The notes below the pieces were generated by a model. That model was not told where the DNA came from and made no database searches. It saw nothing but the letters and a program-made list of their open reading frames with translations. DNA of 64,000 bases from Actinomadura mexicana (lineage in GTDB: Bacteria > Actinomycetota > Actinomycetes > Streptosporangiales > Streptosporangiaceae): assembly GCF_900188105.1 (NCBI RefSeq), contig NZ_FZNP01000017.1, positions 62,001 to 126,000 on the forward strand, given 5' to 3'. This document shows positions 61,416-64,000 of this stretch, piece by piece; the first letter of the stretch is position 1, and each line of letters opens with the position of its first letter. A program made the position numbers and the translations under genes.

Positions 61416-63137
61416 TCAGAAGGGGAGGCGCTCGGCCGCCGCGACGAGCGCGCCCGCGATGGTGGCGACGGTCAGGACCGACACGCCGGCGAGCACGGCC
61501 CAGCGCCCCACCTGGTATCCGGCGGGTACGCGGCCGGCGTCACGGCCGCGCACCGGCCACGGGGCGCGCAGCGGCGCCGTTCCCGGGGGCTCCGGCGGGA
61601 CGTCGGCGGGCGCGCGGGCGCCGTCCTGCGCACTCGCCGCGGGCAGTCCGGTCACCCAGCCGAGCAGGTCGGCGACGGCGGCGGGCTCGGTGCCGAGGCC
61701 GGAGGCGAAGTACCGCACCTGGGCGGCGACCTGGTCGAGCGTGCGCACGGTGTTGCCGAGCCCGACGCGGTCGAGCCATTCTCGCGGGTCGGCGTCGGGA
61801 TCCAGGCTGCGGCCGATCTCCGTGCGCAGCAGCAGGTCCGTCTTGGTGACGACGACGGCGACGCGCTTCTGCCGCCCCTGGTCGGGACGCGAGCGCAGTT
61901 CGTTCAGCACCCGCTGGAGGGTGTCGGCCGGGTCCTCCTCCGACGAGGCGGCGGCCTCGTCGACGAACTCCCTCTCGTCCCCGGTCAGCGACCGGCGGAG
62001 CTGGGGGAGCGCGAACGGGTCCACGACGAACAGCAGCGCCTCGCCGTGGTCCAGGTAACGCAGCGACTCGACCTCCGTCGCGCCCGTGTAGTGCTCGCCC
62101 GCGGGGTCGAACAGGTAGAGGATGCGCCGCACGCGGCCGGGCAGTTCCACGTCCACCATGGTGGCCTGGGGAAGTTCGGGGCCGGTCTTGGCGAGGCGCC
62201 CGCCGCGCTGGAACTCGCGTATCGCGCCCGCGTACGCCTGCGCGTGCCGCTGCTCGACGAACGACAGCCGCCCGTGCACGGCGCGGGCCCGCGCGTGCAG
62301 GGCCCGGATGCCGAGGACCATGAAGGTGGTCTTGCCGGCGGCCGGTCCGCCCACGAACGGCAGGGGCTCCACGCGGACGCGCCCGATGCGCTCGGGCAGC
62401 CGCCCGCCGCAGTGCGGGCAGTACGCGGCCAGGCGGAACCGCCCGAGCGGGACGGTCGTGGGAAGCCGAGCCCCGCAGCGGCACACGTGCCGGAACGCGC
62501 CGCCCGCCCCCGGCGAGAGGCGCCGGTGCCGCGCGCCGCAGCCCGGGCACGCGTACTCCGGCAGCCCGATCCGCTCGTAGCAGAAGGGGTGCGGGCACGT
62601 CTGCAGGATGCGGCCGTACCCCATGAAGACGCGTTCGACCGCCGCCAGGACCAGCACGCACGCCAGCCACACCGCCAGCCCGACCGCGGCGACCAGCCCG
62701 TACAGGACCGTCAGCGCGAGGACGAACACCGACGCGGGAGCGGCGGCGGCGACGATGCCCGCGCACAGCGCCAGCCAGACCGGGAAGACGAAGAACCCCC
62801 ACGGACCGCCGAGAAGCGTCCGCGTCAGGCTCAGCACGACGCTCCGGGCCGTCCGGTACACCTGCGGGACGACCGTGCGGCTGATCGTCCACCAGTCGCG
62901 CCACACCTGCCCGAGCAGGTAGTGCCGGTAGGCGACGGCGGGCTCGGCGACCGGGGAGGGCCCCTCCAGCGTGGACGGCGCGAGCGTCCGGCACGCGTGC
63001 AGGCAGTACACGCCGAGCGCGGCGGCCCCGGCGACGACCAGCGTCGCGGCGAACAGCACGGGGAACACGTACAGGAAACCGAGCCACATGGCGCCCACCC
63101 ACACGGCGATCAGCAGCAGCACGATGACGGGGTTCAC
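61416..63137 (-). CDS. Membrane P-loop GTPase with zinc ribbons (TRAFAC/double-GTPase-like)
   Basis: 573 residues from GTG 63137. Four N-terminal membrane segments (LLLIAVWVGAMWLGFLYVF to WLACVLVLAAVERVF), two zinc ribbons (YACPGCG with CRCGARL, AYCPHCGGRL), then a GTPase domain: P-loop VGGPAAGKTTFM (about 262), switch II DPAGEHYTG (about 342), TKTD base-recognition motif (about 430), and a final TM. Such proteins appear in the GTPase-centred systems described by comparative genomics in multicellular bacteria. Its GTG overlaps the stop of the upstream gene by four bases, so the two are a functional pair. Confidence 0.82.
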   Translation of the reverse strand: MNPVIVLLLIAVWVGAMWLGFLYVFPVLFAATLVVAGAAALGVYCLHACRTLAPSTLEGPSPVAEPAVAYRHYLLGQVWRDWWTISRTVVPQVYRTARSVVLSLTRTLLGGPWGFFVFPVWLALCAGIVAAAAPASVFVLALTVLYGLVAAVGLAVWLACVLVLAAVERVFMGYGRILQTCPHPFCYERIGLPEYACPGCGARHRRLSPGAGGAFRHVCRCGARLPTTVPLGRFRLAAYCPHCGGRLPERIGRVRVEPLPFVGGPAAGKTTFMVLGIRALHARARAVHGRLSFVEQRHAQAYAGAIREFQRGGRLAKTGPELPQATMVDVELPGRVRRILYLFDPAGEHYTGATEVESLRYLDHGEALLFVVDPFALPQLRRSLTGDEREFVDEAAASSEEDPADTLQRVLNELRSRPDQGRQKRVAVVVTKTDLLLRTEIGRSLDPDADPREWLDRVGLGNTVRTLDQVAAQVRYFASGLGTEPAAVADLLGWVTGLPAASAQDGARAPADVPPEPPGTAPLRAPWPVRGRDAGRVPAGYQVGRWAVLAGVSVLTVATIAGALVAAAERLPF

Positions 63138-64000
63138 GGTGCGCCCTCCGCGAGAAGGGCCCGCAGCTCGGCCCGCAACTCGGGGCGGCGCGCCAGATGG
63201 GAGTCGAGCTGCCTGGCCGCGAGCCACCGCCGGGCCGCCGCCCGCGCCCACGCCTCCAGGGACGGCTCGGCCGCGCCGCGCCCGCGCAGCCGCAGCACCA
63301 CCTCGACCAGCTCGTTGCGCCGCTCGACCTCGCCGCCGCGCAGCGGCGCGCGGCCGGCGCGGACGCGGCCGGGCAGCTCGGCCGTCCACCGCTCCGCGAG
63401 CCGGGCCCTGACGGGGGCGGGCACGGCCGCCAGCAGCTCCGCCCGGAACCCGGGCGGCCGCGGGGACAGCCGCCGCGCCGCGTCGGCGAACGCCTCCCGG
63501 GCGAGGCGCTCGGTGGCGCCGCCGGGTTCGGCGAGGCGCTCCAGCGCCCGCGCGGCCCGCGGCGGTCCCGCGGTGATGGCCGTCCCGTACGCCTGGACGA
63601 GGGCGGCGTCGCGTCCGGCGGGCCCGTCCGGCATGAGCTCGCGTACCCGCTCGGCGAGCCGCAGGGTCGCCGGGTCGGCGAGGCCGTCGCCGCCGGGGGA
63701 CGCGAGCCGCGCGAGGGTCCGGGACGCCAGCTCCGCCAGTGCCGGGGGCGGCGGCGCGGGCCCGCGGGCGTCCAGCAGGTCGAGGCATGCGGCGGCGGAC
63801 GGGGGCGCCGGCCAGATCTCCCGGAGCGCCCCGCCGACGTCGAGGGTGTCACCGCCGTCCAGGCGCAGCAGCTCGCCCGTCACCGCGATACGGCGGGCGG
63901 GACGCCTCCGCCCGACCGATGCCAGCACGGCGACCGCGACCACGGGGGCTGCGCGCAGCCGCCCGGCGTGCTCGTAGAGCAGGTCGCAGGTCTCGGGGGT
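63134..64000 (-). CDS. Partner of the membrane GTPase (5' end beyond the window)
   Basis: The frame is open to the window edge, so at least 288 residues form the C-terminal part of a larger protein. It is helical and Arg/Ala/Leu-rich (TLARLASPGGDGLADPATLRLAERV, RRWLAARQLDSHL split here) with no catalytic motif seen. The GTGA overlap with the GTPase gene and its position match the large GTPase-associated protein (GAP1-type) that sits upstream of such GTPases elsewhere, but I cannot confirm homology from this part. Confidence 0.65.
   Translation of the reverse strand, partial: TPETCDLLYEHAGRLRAAPVVAVAVLASVGRRRPARRIAVTGELLRLDGGDTLDVGGALREIWPAPPSAAACLDLLDARGPAPPPPALAELASRTLARLASPGGDGLADPATLRLAERVRELMPDGPAGRDAALVQAYGTAITAGPPRAARALERLAEPGGATERLAREAFADAARRLSPRPPGFRAELLAAVPAPVRARLAERWTAELPGRVRAGRAPLRGGEVERRNELVEVVLRLRGRGAAEPSLEAWARAAARRWLAARQLDSHLARRPELRAELRALLAEGAP

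Overview
The window is chromosomal DNA from a very GC-rich Gram-positive bacterium. GTG and TTG starts are frequent, genes often overlap by 1 or 4 bases, and there are many TetR/PadR/GntR/ArsR regulators, two Ser/Thr protein kinases, secreted CBM2 cellulases and fibronectin-III proteins. Together these indicate an actinomycete, most likely of the Actinomadura/Thermomonosporaceae or Streptomyces type; the genus assignment is inference. No rRNA, tRNA, CRISPR array or intact prophage was seen.

Layout. 1-588: end of a flavin monooxygenase. 703-5876: a tightly coupled group of two DUF4132 proteins and two small proteins. 5896-11493: a regulator and aldo/keto reductase facing each other across a 20-bp inverted repeat, a PadR regulator, a lipid kinase, an esterase-fold protein lacking its serine, an amidohydrolase and a 46-residue ORF with its own terminator. 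11635-15172: a cellulase operon (GH5-CBM2, GH44-CBM2) behind a perfect CebR-type box. 15199-16661: metal efflux (CDF) with its ArsR sensor. 16685-19350: a DUF6777 lipoprotein divergent from a membrane Ser/Thr kinase. 19425-26740: a five-gene operon, SWIM / DUF5691 / MoxR ATPase / DUF5682 / VWA, in which every junction is a 4-base overlap. 27832-34304: a second MoxR operon (fnIII membrane protein, MoxR, DUF58, transglutaminase-fold protein). 34924-35463: debris of an IS200/IS605-type element, including the 3' end of tnpB and its hairpin-rich right end. 35464-42376: a PLP dehydratase, a paralogue of the fnIII protein, an fnIII-tailed Ser/Thr kinase and a membrane protein with a sigma-factor-like N-terminus.

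42453-48607: CoA-transferase, MFS exporter with cupin and TetR, secreted lipase, aminotransferase. 48622-54182: a catabolic regulon (aminotransferase, GntR regulator, two maleate-isomerase-like proteins, DUF3830 protein, 2-hydroxyacid dehydrogenase, amidase) tied together by three copies of a GATTGTYGACAATC operator. 54169-61375: zinc alcohol dehydrogenase with TetR, a YdeP-like molybdopterin oxidoreductase, an HtrA-like lipoprotein protease, and a phosphotriesterase-like hydrolase with TetR facing each other across a perfect operator. 61416-64000: a membrane P-loop GTPase with zinc ribbons, 4-base-coupled to a partner gene that runs off the window.

The most notable theme is NTPase-centred machinery. 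DUF4132 + MoxR + DUF5682 + VWA + SWIM is the composition of the poorly understood E. coli yehI-yehL-yehM-yehP-yehQ locus. Here it is split into two blocks about 14 kb apart, with DUF5691 added. It shares the window with a second MoxR/DUF58/pseudo-transglutaminase operon and a GTPase-centred pair. These resemble, in architecture, the MoxR-vWA and GTPase systems proposed to act in conflict or stress in multicellular bacteria. Function here is inferred from composition and order only.
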